A DNA stretch of 64,000 nt from Ceratothoa steindachneri. Taxonomy: Eukaryota; Arthropoda; Malacostraca; Isopoda; Cymothoidae. The position numbers and the translations under genes are program-made. The notes under the pieces were generated by a model. It was not told the DNA's origin. It did no database searches and was given only the letters and a program-made list of their open reading frames with translations. Numbering within the stretch: position 1 is the first letter of the stretch; every line of letters begins with the position of its first letter. This document shows, in pieces, positions 24,486-35,370 of the stretch. The DNA lies in NCBI GenBank assembly GCA_963969495.1, contig OZ018330.1, forward strand, positions 51,889,848 through 51,953,847, written 5' to 3'.

Positions 24486-25541
24486 TGGTTGGCCAGAAAG
24501 TCTTGACTCACTTAGGAAGCAGAAAGAAAACAACAAAATTTGATATACCAACACTAACATTAGGTTAGGTTGTCGTTACCCATTCAACTCATTAGGTTAG
24601 GTTATCCCTACTCATTCGACTACCAGCCTCCGTGCCCTGTCCTTGTTTGTTGCTCTTCACCAGAGCATGCTTCCTACTTGTTGCCTTTTTACTTTTGCTT
24701 TTTTATAGTTGGTTTGTTTTGTTTTTCGCCTTTGTCGTTTTTTATCTTTATTTGTGGTTTGTTGTATATTAATTTTTTTTTTAGTGTACCCCATGTAGGC
24801 AGTCACCAGATGGGCTCCTAAAAAAAAAGTTGCTCTTGTTCAGTTTATTTCTCTTTGTGTAGGCCCCAACTGACAGAAAAGAGTTTGGAAGAGAGTAGAA
24901 TTAGAGTTTTGATTTGCGTTTGTTACAAGTGAAAACTTTGTACAAGAGTTGCTGTGAAGGAAATTTGCGATACTGAAGGAGAAGCCACAGTCAGTCAGGC
25001 GAAGGTCTCGAGGTGGTACATTACGGCCGACCGCCAATATTTGACAGCGAGGCTTTAGTGGCAGTATTGAAAGTTGAACCTTCTGCAAGCAGTTGTGATC
25101 TTGCTAAAGTTGGAGTGTTATCCCATCAGACTGTGCTGAACCGATTTCATAAATGGATTTTTTTCCATATGACCATGAAACACAAGCTGCCTGTAGAGTA
25201 GATATTTGCAGCCAACTTCTCAATAACCCAATGGACGACCGATTCTGGATGTGAATTGTCACATCACATGAGAAATGGGTGTATTTGGTTTAATAGGGAG
25301 AGGAATTGGGTTCCGCGAGGTGAACAAGTGGCATCCGTTCCACAAAAGGAATTGGGTTGACAAGGCAATGGTCTCAGTTTGTTTATTCAAAGCCAGCTGA
25401 CTGGTATCTGGGACAGATTCAGATGCTGGAAAAGATTGTAAAGAATGATAGACTTTATATGAAGAATAAATGTTGGTGTTGCTCCATACAATTTTGTTTT
25501 CTTTCCGCTTCTTAAATGAGTCAGGTCTTTCTGGCCAGTCA
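24486..25541 (+). mobile_element. mariner-like transposon with TIRs and TA duplication
   Basis: The left end TGGTTGGCCAGAAAG (24486 on) and the right end TGACTGGCCAGAAAG (reverse complement, ending 25541) form about 31-bp terminal inverted repeats, with TA on both sides. Inside is a mariner transposase pseudogene on the + strand. The N-terminal part includes VAVKEICDTEGEATVSQAKV. Then comes RPPIFDSEALVAVL and a helix-turn-helix ending LSHQTVLNRFHKW (open frame 25013-25201). Later HEKWVYLV stands where GDEKW is expected, so a catalytic aspartate is lost. A LINE 3' end has inserted at 24658-24828. Confidence 0.75.
24649..24837 (+). mobile_element. 5'-truncated LINE insertion inside the mariner, 9-bp TSD
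   Basis: GTTGCTCTT occurs at 24649-24657 and again at 24829-24837. The 171 bp between them are LINE 3' UTR (cagagcatgcttcctac, then a T-rich stretch), ending gtaggcagtcaccagatggg and an A tract. Removing it restores a continuous mariner left half. Confidence 0.8.
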
Positions 25542-25544
25542 TAT

Positions 25545-27550
25545 ATAATGATGACAGGGCCGAGTTAAGTTTTATTGCACTTCCTCCTCGCTCCCTTTTA
25601 ACATTCTTTTTTCTATACGACAATCCTCTCAACCCGGGAGGGCGTGCACTCTGGCGGGGTGGTGTGTATGGTTCGCTAAACATGGTGCCTGGGTGGATTG
25701 TATGCCAACCCGTGATAACCTAGGGTCAGTGTATGATAATATTTGTAATAAGCGATCAATCCACTCTCACTCGTTAGTGGACCCGCCTACCTCTAATTCT
25801 CCATTACATATCCACATATCTCCTTCCTCACTTGCTTTTCTATCCACAGATTCTGGCTGCTAGTGCACTTTCATTTGTTCTTATGAGCCTTACTCGAGTT
25901 GCATGTATATCATGAGGCCCCTACCTGCTGCGAGGTGCGAGGGCCGAAAGTCCCCTGGCTCAGAGAAGGATTAGGCACAGGGTGTGCTGGTGCACTGATT
26001 GCTCACCGTCTTCTATTACAGAAATAAGCTGCCTGCGTCGTCACCAAAGCTCGAGAACAAATTCGCCTGAATGGCCAGGTTTTAAAGGCCCATCTTGGCT
26101 CAAACACGTGGGCCGAGTATCTGCTAATGATTACATTCTGGAATTTTCTGATCCTATTCAAACTTTCATATTAACCTTCCAAGGCAGTTCTGGGTCATAC
26201 TATCTACTTTCCATGCAGTTTTTTCTTTTTTAATACTAATCATGCCCATAAGTTTAGGAACTAGTGGGCGACTGAAAATGCATGGAGACCCGCCTCCAAT
26301 TGCGGCCTCATCTTTCCTAGGTGTTAGGGAGGACGAGGTAACACGAAACACTACTTTAACCAGAGGAGCGGCACCCCTCACCATCTCCATACGGCAAAGG
26401 AGCTCAGGGGCCCCTCCAACCTACTTCTAGCGGAGAGGAGGTTTACTCCTCTTATGTCTATGGGTGAGGTGGCTTCCTTCTCATTTCCTTAATGGAGTCG
26501 CCCTTGGACGACTCCATCTTGGCACCAGCGGCCCTACCCCATTTCTATCTCCACAACCACATTGCGACCCAAAATCGACCGGTCCCGGTTGGAGCGGCGT
26601 TGGACCAACCCCCTTATAGGGGCAAGGGATAGTGAAGCCTGCCAGGCTGTGCCCTACACTGTTTTGCATGCATGCGTTTTGAGCTTGCAAAGACCTAGAT
26701 ATCCCATGGGTGATCTGGCCCCTTAGGGGCCAACCTGTGCAAGATTCTCCAGTTGGCCCCGAGGACTCAAAGGAAGAGGAGTAACCTCCTTTCCTTGCTG
26801 AGGCCCATCTGAGAGCTAAGCACTCCATTTCAGAGAGAGATCTTGATGAGGTTGGCCCTTCCAGGGGTGGAGAAAAGCAGAGTTCACTCCGCACCCTCGT
26901 CTCCGAAGAAGATACTGGGAATTTCCTCCGCTGGAGCTCAGATAATGGATAATTCCGTTGCCGCTTCTGCAAGCGACCAGAACAAGATCGGCATGTCGGT
27001 CTCCGAAGCACTTTGGTGGAGAGTCCCAGACAAAGACCAAAGTCACAAGTGAAGTGAGTGACTCCTCGATTCGGTCGGGTCGCTCATTCAGAGACTACCT
27101 GGCATTTTTTAGCCAGCTGGCTTCAAATACTTTCTAGATATCTGCTCCACAGATGGCAGCATGTTGGCCAAAGGCAACACGATCCATCATGGGATAGCAT
27201 TAGCTAGCCTGATTTGTAGAGATCCGAAGATGACCCGTTTCTCAGATGAGAGCCTTCTGGCGAATGCGTCAGATTCCTCCGAGGCAGCCATGATGAGTTC
27301 CCTTCAGACTCTCAATGGCTCGCCGGTGAGTGTGACGCTGCACTCTACCATCAACTTTGTGAGAGGAGTGGCTTATGCGAGGGAACTCGTGGACCACTCC
27401 TTCGAGAGTGCGATGAGAAAACAGGGAAGGGCCTCGATACCCACCCCTGCACTCGTCATTACGTTCAACCGTAACAAGCTCTCTGAGTCGGTGCGTGCCG
27501 GTTGGTATTACTACCGCGTAAAGACATTCATGTTGATGTGTTACTGAAGT
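25545..27550 (+). mobile_element. LINE 5' UTR plus ORF1 (gag-like)
   Basis: 5' UTR blocks run from about 25560 to 26400. ORF1 follows in several frames to 27547. The best-conserved part is open at 27161-27547: MTRFSDESLLANASDSSEAA, then LNGSPVSVTLHSTINFVRGV, VAYARELVDHS, and PTPALVITFNRNKL ending AGWYYYRVKTFM. This is the gag-like ORF1 of I-group LINEs. The zinc knuckle that should follow is missing because the copy stops at 27547, next to a LINE fragment of another clade. Confidence 0.75.
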
Positions 27551-27992
27551 GTTGGATTCCAATCATGCCTACTTGTATTTTTGGGGGGCCTTGTATGTGT
27601 GGGGTGGGTGTGCTGTGGCGTGTACATACTGTGATTGTTCTGTTGGCTGTGGTTGTGTGCCATGTTGATGCTTCATAGTTTAAGGTGGTGCAGATGAATT
27701 GTTTGTATAGAGTGGTGAGAGGCTGTTTCTGTTGTCCAAATGTAATGTTTGCTACTGCTGTGAGGGCCTTGATTTTCTTTCTAGTCTGTTTATATTTTAT
27801 TGAAGTGACCTGCCTGCTGTTATGATTGAGGGGTGTTGTGCTCTGAATGAGAGGTCTGTGTATGTGTAGGTGTTGATTAATGTGGTTGTGGGATGTCATG
27901 TGTGAATAGGTTAAATAGTAGGTTCTTCCAGAATGACCCGCTATAGAAGAGGTACCATTTACGAGCCTGCCATTCATGAGGATACAGTCCAC
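27528..27992 (-). mobile_element. Jockey-like LINE fragment (RT C-terminal region)
   Basis: An open frame of 154 codons on the minus strand. It contains RKKIKALTAVANITFGQQKQ and then TLYKQFICTTLNYEASTWH. These resemble the post-palm segment of jockey/RTE-type RTs (K-x-L-x-x-GTTWG, then Y-K-x-x-x-R-S-x-L-x-Y). No catalytic box is present. Sequence 27993-28440 shows nothing I recognise. Confidence 0.55.
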
Positions 27993-28469
27993 AAATCCTT
28001 TTCATTCCCTTTGTAGCAATACTAGCCCTCAACAACCATACAATAAGTAATGACAAATGTTGTTCTTTAAATTATCATCTATCGGAAGATAATGACTTTC
28101 AATAAGAATGAGGAACTAAGCATCATCATTCCCTAGTTGTCTTATAATCCATAGCAGTTGAACACATAATTACTTTCTGAACACCCTACTAGATCTAGAC
28201 ATTGCTGTCGAATCCCATCGAGGTGTTTGATCGAAATACAGTATGAATAGCAATGATGCTTTTTTTATTATTAAAACTAAAAGCTTCTGTATTTCATGCT
28301 ATATCATTATCTCTATTATATCCCAAGAATATAACCTAACTCTGCTAGAAAAAGTCAAAGATTATTATAAGTTTGATATAGGGTTTAACATAATTTCATG
28401 GATGACAAGAGCCACAAAGGCCTATCAAAGGTCATCTGCATCCGTCAAACCCATACCACAACTGCATCC

Positions 28470-29593
28470 ATAGAATTGTGTACCACTTTTGACTATTTGT
28501 TGCTACGCTTCTGCTACCAAAGCTTCTACAGCGCCGGGAGTATTGCGTTTGGCCATTTTAGAGCACAAGAGGGGGTCGGTTTCAGGGGCCGTATTTCCTC
28601 TGTTTGAAGTCAGCGGGGCTCGGCCATGCGCTGCGATTGTCTTCACGGCCGAGCTGGTTGCAATAGACCCCTCGTACGGAAGATAATGCGTCGTGCCCGG
28701 ATTGTGATCTATAGCGACTCACAAAGCGCCTTGAGTGCTCTCGGTGCATTGGAATCTCCACATCCTCTGGTTCGTGGTATCCGTAACGCCACGGTTTCAG
28801 CGAGCCAGGCGGATGTTGAAATTATCGTATGCTGGGTTTCTGGACATGTGGCAATTGCAGGGGATGACGGCGCCAAGGAGTCCGCGGGGATTGGGAGACC
28901 AAACCAACGTTTCGCTCTTCCTTAAATCGATTACATGGCAGGAATCTGGGCTGCTTGCCAAATAAGATGGGAGGTAGCCGAGGGGAACTTAAAGTCGCGT
29001 GCCATTGCTCCGTGACTGTTCACATGGACCTACCCCTCAATGCCGCAACGGCATCAGGTCACTTTCTGTCGTCTCTGAATTGGACGCACCGCCATTTGAT
29101 AGAGCACTCGCCTGAGCCTTATCGCGACGACTGCGTTGTACCTCAGACTGTTCTGCATATTCTTGTTGAATGTCTCAGTATGGGTGATCTTCGCGCAGAC
29201 TACCTGGGACGAGCGGGTTCGCTACCTCTTTTCCCTTGTACTCGGGAGGGGTTCGTGTACACAGACTTGCGGACTATGTGACTTTTTGGAGGATTTTGGC
29301 ATCCTCCACTTTATTTGACACTGTAGTAGGTCGCATGTTCCTGTGCCCTGGCAGGCGGGCCTACCCTCCGACACCGGTGCGTGTTTCCTTGTTTATTTTT
29401 TGCTTATCTTGTTTTTTGTTTCTATTTGTTGTTGAATTTTAGCTGGTTTCTTAGCCTTTGTCCTGTTTTTATATTATATTTGTTATTTACTTGTTTTTTT
29501 AATCTAGCCTAGTATTAGTCTGAAGCGTGATTACATTGACATTTTTCCTAGTAGGCAGTCACCAGCTGGGCTCTTACAATTAAAAGAAAATTC
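28470..29593 (+). mobile_element. LINE RNase H / 3' end copy, candidate 9-bp TSD
   Basis: The open frame 28626-28925 contains ARIVIYSDSQSALSALGALE and WVSGHVAIAGDDGAK. The C-terminal PEPYRDDCVVPQTVLHILVE lies in 28955-29281. The 3' end carries a degraded hairpin at 29504-29520 and a tail at 29575-29590. ACTGCATCC is present at 28461-28469 and 29594-29602, a possible target duplication. The second copy of that word is also the start of the next LINE fragment, so this copy may have landed inside an older LINE. Confidence 0.7.
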
Positions 29594-30710
29594 ACTGCAT
29601 CCGTGGGCCGATTTCGGCGGTGCCTATGCCGCAGAGAGACGTCATTCATACCCTTAGCCCTTTGGGTTTAGGGCTAAAAAACTCTCTCTAGAGCTCAGTC
29701 TCGCACTCTGGCCTTTGGTGCTTCTGGTTCTACCCAGGATGCCACCCTCGACTATTTGTGTCTCCGCCTATGCTTCCACAGTGCCGGGAATATTGCATTC
29801 GGCCTTTTTGGAGCACGCTTCGTGTTCGCTGGTTCCTTGCCAGTGTACACAGATGGCTCCAAGTCCCAGGAGAGGGTCAGCTTCCACACCATATTCCCCT
29901 CTGTTTGAAGTCAATTTGGCTCGACCAGGCGCTGCATCTGTCTCCATTTGCCGAGCTGATTTCAATACACCGCTTGATCCAGATATAACGTGTTTTGCCC
30001 TGTTCGAAAATCGGATTGTGATCTTTAGCGTCTCACAAATCGCCCTGAGTGCTCTCGAGGCATTGGAATTTACTACGCCCTGGTTCGCGGTATCCGTCAC
30101 GCAACTATTGCCGTGATCCGGGCGGATTTCGAGATTATTTTATGCTTTGTTCCTGGACATGTGAGAATTGCGGGGAATGAGCGCGACAGAGCTTCCGCCA
30201 AGACTGGATGAGCACACCAGTGTTTCACTCCTCCGCAAACCAACTACGTGTTAGTTATCAGGGCTGCCTGTCAAAGAAGTTAGGAGATGGCCGAGGGGAA
30301 CCTAAAGTTGGGTGTCTTTGTTCCTCGCCTATTCCTTTGGACCTACCCCTAATGCCCCGATGATTATGGTCACTTTTCTCCTCCTTAAATTGGGCAAACT
30401 TGCAGGATGGACCGCTCGGACTAATGCGTTGTCTCCGAGTCTGGGTGATCTTCGCGCACATTACCTGTCCCTCCCATGGGACGAGCGGGGTCGGGATGGG
30501 TTCGTGTATACATACTTGTGGAATATCTGACTTTTGGGAAGAGGCTGACCTCCTCCATTTTATCCGACTATCTTTGAGGTTGGTATCATGATCCAGAATC
30601 GTGGGTGGCGGGCATTCCCTCTCCTTCTTGCCTAGTACTAGGCTGAAGTTTTAATTATGGTGACTTATAACCGAATTCAGTTGCGAGATGGGCGCTGTAT
30701 TAACCATCTT
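29594..30710 (+). mobile_element. LINE RNase H / 3' end copy, older
   Basis: Pre-RNase H words (gcctatgccgcagagagac) open the copy. The VYTDGS-equivalent (gtgtacacagatggctcc) is near 29842, and IVIFSVSQIALSALEALE is in the frame 29715-30116, where SDS is changed to SVS. The 3' end has cctagtactagg (30633-30644) and a degenerate second stem near 30660-30690. Frameshifted throughout. Confidence 0.65.
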
Positions 30711-30994
30711 TAATAAGAGATCCAAAATATAGTTTGTAGCCATTTTTTTAATGATCAACACATCTCACTTTCATACCTTCTTTCAACTGGAAATGTTTTC
30801 CCCACAGAACATTCCACCCCCATCACTACCATTGGCCAATATGGCATGAAAAGAAAAAGGAAATTATGGAAAGTTCTGTGTATGATTAGGCTTAAAAGGG
30901 TGGCGGTTGGGGCAAGTAGGTGTTTATGTGCACCGACGCAGCCTTCTGTGTTTTGTGTTTCCATGTCGCGTTAATTTATCTCGCATTGTTGCAG

Positions 30995-31218
30995 ATTGAA
31001 GTGGAACAGACTCCGCCTCCATTGCGGGCGTTCTTCTCGCAATGGAAGAAGATGATGGACGAGTTGCACAGGATGGAAAGGTTGAATGTGGTGAACCGAT
31101 GCAACCTAGAAAAGTTCACAGTCAACAACGTCAGGAAACGGTTCCTCGAGGATGAGTCGACCCGGAGGAAAAAGGAGGAAGAGAGGAAGAGTCGTGTCTC
31201 TGATCCCAAAGAAAAAGT
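30995..31218 (+). CDS. NOC2L internal exon (74 codons + 2 nt)
   Basis: Acceptor TTGCAG, donor GTGAGT at 31219; starts in phase 0 and ends after two bases of a codon. It encodes TPPPLRAFFSQWKKMMDEL and VRKRFLEDESTRRKKEEER. A proline-led segment followed by FxxWKK is the NOC2 family's C-terminal hallmark (human: TPLTLYYSHWRKL). The exon ends in a highly charged tail. The donor choice is supported because only this one keeps the last exon in frame. Confidence 0.9.
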
Positions 31219-31517
31219 GTGAGTGTACCCTCATCACTTTATAATCCAGCTACATCTTAATGCTCTTTTTTCAAATCATAGGAGGGGCTGGGAGCAATTT
31301 GGTTCTCATATAGCCTGGTAAAGGATTGACGTGTATCATTCGAAAGAACTTAGATTAGGGAAATAGTTACTCTCTTCTATCCTAGCCCGATCACCAACAT
31401 TGGATTGTGTGACTCGACTTGCATGCTAATAGACTCACTGGTGGCATCCTGGCAAGAGGGAATGTTTAAGTATGAGGATATCAATTTATGAATGCATTAA
31501 ACAACTCTGGTATGTGC

Positions 31518-31594
<77 letters not shown>
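31518..31594. repeat. (TA)n microsatellite
   Basis: Pure TA dinucleotides immediately next to the 3' end of the minus-strand Penelope-like fragment. Confidence 0.95.
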
Positions 31595-31596
<2 letters not shown>

Positions 31597-31599
31597 TAA

Positions 31600-32045
31600 A
31601 AGAACTCTGGCGAGTTATGGTATATGATAGTGAAACCACTGTATAGGAGCCAAAAGTTTAATTTACAAGACTAGTTTCAGTATGTATTTTATCATACCCT
31701 CTTCAGTTGTATACTGAGATTGCAATTATTACAAAAGTCTATAAATAGCATACAGATCAGAAAGAAACACAAAATGGGGGGAAAAGGTCATTAATCAGGG
31801 GGTGCGAGTCGGAGATCGTTGACTAAGCTGTTTATGATGGGGTTACGGGAATGGGGGCTGCATTTCAATTGCCCATCTGACAAATTAAAATTGGGAATTT
31901 CTCCTATTAATATAGATTCTACTATTTTTCTTTTACGGAAATCTTTACAATTATATATGATTTGTGCCTTTGAATAGTCAATTTGGTGGTTGAAATTGCT
32001 ATTATGATTAAAAATACTGGATGTGATACTGCCTTGTCTGAACTA
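31600..32045 (-). mobile_element. Penelope-like element fragment (GIY-YIG C-terminus and 3' end)
   Basis: On the minus strand the end of a GIY-YIG domain reads NFNHQIDYSKAQIIYNCKDF, then RKRKIVESILIGEIPNFNLS, closing with a stop near 31782. This is the usual end of Penelope-like RT/endonuclease proteins. About 180 bp of 3' UTR follows, containing a hammerhead-like fold (31664-31711), and then the (TA)n tract. The upstream RT part is missing. Confidence 0.65.
31664..31711 (-). ncRNA. Hammerhead-ribozyme-like motif in Penelope-like 3' end
   Basis: On the minus strand: TACAA, CTGAAGA (31706-31700), one extra G, a GGTATG...CATACT hairpin, GAAA, C-TA-G, TC, then TTGTA. TACAA/TTGTA gives a 5-bp stem I. 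Stem II has 6 bp including one G-U. Stem III is minimal (ACTAGT is palindromic, so it could form between two molecules). Deviations from the consensus are A at position 7 and the extra base before stem II. Penelope-like elements are known to carry hammerhead motifs. Confidence 0.45.
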
Positions 32046-32289
32046 TTCCGAACGCTTTCGTCTTTATTCTAAATGACCTCTTCATGGAATAACGAAGGTC
32101 AGGACAGACAATGTCTTAAATAGTAAGGACTGGGGGGTTAAAACGGCTACCTGCATCAAAACCCTAACTAGGGGGATACAAATTCTTTAAACACTTTAAT
32201 TTCTGATTTAATATAATTAGATATGATAGGATCTAGGCTAAACAATCCAGGGCTAATATTAAAATTTGGGAAAGTATTAAATATGAAAA

Positions 32290-32600
32290 CACTATCCATC
32301 ACCTTCTCGTAAAAAATTCACCCCCCTAAACCAGGCATTTTATATTCTATTTGCAATAATTGTGAAAATGCTATTATGGACAGACAGGTAAAGAATTGAA
32401 TGTTAGAGTTAAACAGCACCAAACTAATGTTTGTAATTTTTGTCAACAATCTGCATTATTTTTACATATCTATAGTCAGGATCATATTATTAATTGGAAT
32501 AGTGCTAAACCTATTATTAAATGTACAAACTACATTTCAAGAAATATTTTGGAGTGTATCTCTATTAATACTTTCCATACAACCTCTCCCATAACTTTCT
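32290..32600 (+). mobile_element. Penelope-like GIY-YIG fragment
   Basis: On the + strand PKPGIFYSICNNC, a degraded YxGQTGK segment (frameshift near 32375), then LNVRVKQHQTNVCNFCQQSA, LFLHIYSQDHIINWNSA and SRNILECISI are readable. This is the GIY-YIG nuclease region of a Penelope-like element of a different subfamily from the adjacent minus-strand one. It is joined near 32570 to LINE 5' UTR. Confidence 0.6.
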
Positions 32601-33460
32601 TTGGTTGGCCTCTAATTTCACAGCGTCCTCTCACCCAACTATCCTAGATCGGGGCTGAGGTGGTAGGGGACAACGCCTCCTCACCCCTGAGCTCCGATTT
32701 GTGGTGTTGGGTTTTTAACAACCAGCTTCACCCACACCTTCCTTACATAAACTTTCCTTTTACTGTCTATCAATTTTACGCCCAACCCAAGGTTGAGCCG
32801 CCATGCCGAACGGCTGCCTGACCACTGGGCGAGAGGCGTAGTCCTAAATGGCGGCAGCTAGCTCTGCCGGCCTCATGTTTACTCCTCGCAGAGCGGGCTA
32901 CTGCGTGGGGTGATTGGCGTTTGCATCCTGTAAAAACTAGAAGGTCGCCATGCCCGATGATGATAAATTAAAAAATACCCTCTTAAATTTCCCTGTAACA
33001 TAGTCAAAGCCGCCTTCGGGCAGCTCCACAGCAGAAAAGGACCCCCTCCCCCCTACCTGTGCTTTTGCAGGGGATCCAAACCTCTTTGACCGGATAGGAG
33101 GCTTACTCCTCTTCCCCCGGCCCAAGACGAGACGAAAGGTTCCTCGTAGGGAATACGTGCTGTCTTGAGGGGGTTTGACCACATAGATGACTCTCCCTGA
33201 GATGGACACAGTCCGTGAGGTGACCCAGCCCCAGACGGCAGGATTTTCCATGGGTTCGAACCCTGGCTGGGTGCCTGCCAAGCATAGACCCCGAGTACGC
33301 CACTGTGCAAGCTTCTCTTCAGACGGTTCGGGCTCCCGAGGCCTTACAAGGAAAGGAGGGATCTCCTTCTCCAGTGGTGCCTTTGTGACAGCAAAGACCT
33401 CCATTTTAGAGAAGGATCTGGCCTAGGGGCTCCTACAAATACACTGAGAGGCATAGTGCT
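32570..33460 (+). mobile_element. LINE 5' UTR and ORF1 start
   Basis: Matches 15775-16240 block by block (ctctaatttcacag, gatcggggctgaggt, ccttcgggcagctcc). It then continues into ORF1 (33187-33426: MGSNPGWVPAKHRPRVRHC, ISFSSGAFVTAKTSILEKDL). It ends in decayed sequence. From 33460 to 34050 the last intron shows nothing I recognise. Confidence 0.6.
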
Positions 33461-34050
33461 AATGTGGGACAGGGGTTTGAGGATAAAAAGGACAAGGCTA
33501 CATGCAAGACCCATACCCTCCTCCTTGAAAAAATGTGTAGACCTCCAAAAACACTAGTCAAATACTCGAGGAATCCCACCTCCCCAAAACAACTCGCATA
33601 TCATACATCATATTATCAAATCACTGGGCCCAAACCACTTATTCAACGGCATTCCGCCGCACATACGGGACACTGAGGCTAGGCTCCGGTGCACTCACCA
33701 CCAAAAACAACACAATACCGCATTGGCCTGAATGATACTACCAGCTCCTCCCTCTAAAACCAAGATCCAAACAGGGTTCAATCTATACACAACATGCCCA
33801 ACATAAGCCCAACTGAGACAAAACAAGCTCTCCGCAGAGTGCAGGATCTCTAGGAGGGCCCCCTCCTATTATCCTATTTCTTTGACGCTCTTAGCCTTAG
33901 GAATGGGGACCTTAGCCGGGGGCAACTTAAGTAACTTGAAAAAATGCACAACGATTGCACTTATATTTGGTAAAAATTCTCCCTAATCATTTCCTGCATT
34001 TGGGGCTAATGTTTTCATCGTCCAACTCAACATTTTTATTACTTTTCCAG

Positions 34051-34270
34051 TACTCAAACCAATCCGAAGGCATCCGTGGTGCAAAATGATCCTGAAAGAG
34101 AAGAGGAAGATGAGGTCACTGAAATGAAATGGTCTGATTTGGAGAATTCTGATGATGACAATATGGATGCTCAAAATGACGCAGTGTGTTCCGATGAAAA
34201 GGACATTGAGAAGGATGATGACGACGACGGCGACATGTATGAAAGCGATGAAGAGGAAGAGGATGAATAA
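34051..34270 (+). CDS. NOC2L last exon, acidic C-terminus
   Basis: Acceptor TTCCAG. The first base completes a GTT codon with the previous exon, after which the frame runs to TAA at 34268-34270. The 73 residues include EREEEDEVTEMKWSDLENS and end in DDDDDGDMYESDEEEEDE. A long acidic tail ends human NOC2L as well. Together the seven exons give 355 residues with no internal stop and consensus splice sites, so the gene appears functional despite its repeat-filled introns. Confidence 0.9.
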
Positions 34271-34297
34271 GATTTGGCCAGATTGTAGTTTCGTTCA

Positions 34298-34303
34298 AAT
34301 AAA
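34298..34303 (+). terminator. NOC2L polyadenylation signal AATAAA
   Basis: A canonical AATAAA 28 bases after the stop codon, followed within 20 bases by T-rich sequence. This suggests a very short 3' UTR. Confidence 0.7.
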
Positions 34304-35370
34304 ATGACGTCTTCATTTTTTCTTTATCAAAATAGCCTCATGTGACTGAAAGAATACTTATACGACGAAACACACATTAGCCAAGAATGGCTTTAAATTG
34401 ACGTCGGCAGACAGCACATACGAGATAATCTTTCCTTTACCACCGACGCACATTTATCAACAAATGTGTGGACTTTTACACCTCGTACATGAAGGGGCGC
34501 AGGTTCCCATCGGCCCGAATGACGCTGATTGTCCCTATGTTTGGAGAACCTGAGCTTAATTCCTGATAGACTTCATTCTACCATCTATTCGCCATTTTCT
34601 ATTTTACGACGTCGACTATCTTATCTGAGGTTTCTGACGCAGCATGGGCAACTGTGCTCTAGGAAGGACATGTTTATAGGTGTACCTCGAGTCATTTCCA
34701 AGAGAAACTGGTGCTCTCTCTCGGTTCATCATTTGCACCGCTTCCAAATCTTCCACTATCCTTTTATCTTTCCAAAGGGTCTTTGGAACCTCTAAAGAAA
34801 AATCGCAGGTCGCAAGAGGCAAAGTTTGGGGTCTTGGGCGTTGGACAAATAATGAGTTGTGGTTTTGCCTCAATATCCCCTCCCCTGCGCCTCATGAATG
34901 GGCTGATGCCCCTTTCCCCGTCCCGTGCTGCTTATGGTTTGTGGGATTTACTCCATTGTTGGCTGTCAGGCCAAATAAAGTCGCATGATAGTAGTTTCTG
35001 GCTGGCTTAGTAATGGATGCCACTCTTTCGCACCTGCCTCTCTCTTAGCAGTTTAGAGCTTTGGGGGTAGTGAGCGTCCACTGGGCAACCCTGTTGGAGT
35101 CTGCTTCGCACAGGTTGTGAACATTAACGCACCAAGAGTTGGAGACCCCCCTCCCCCAAAGGTCCGAAAATTCTAGGTCAGAGTGGCTGGATGTAGGATA
35201 TAACTTATTTTTTTTATTATTGGGTATCATATAGGAGTCAGATTTTTTTGTGCGTAATGTGGCAAGCAAAATAAAAAGAATAAAACTTCGCCACCCGGTG
35301 TCGAGCTGGGTGAGGAACCCTACAACTCCGTTTCCATCTGATAGAGGTGCTTCTGCCCCGACCCGCCCCG
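34304..35370. other. Intergenic stretch, nothing recognised
   Basis: About 1.07 kb downstream of NOC2L. Several short open frames overlap on both strands without a family match I can defend. It ends where a LINE 3' fragment begins. Confidence 0.5.

Noticed and set aside
24561..24606. TTAGGTTAGG words resembling the arthropod telomere repeat
   Set aside because: Only two units each time, inside the mariner left half; too short for an interstitial telomere.
33251..33265. GGGTTCGAACCC, a perfect-looking Pol III B box / tRNA T-loop
   Set aside because: It lies inside LINE ORF1 (SNPGW codons), with no A box at the right distance.
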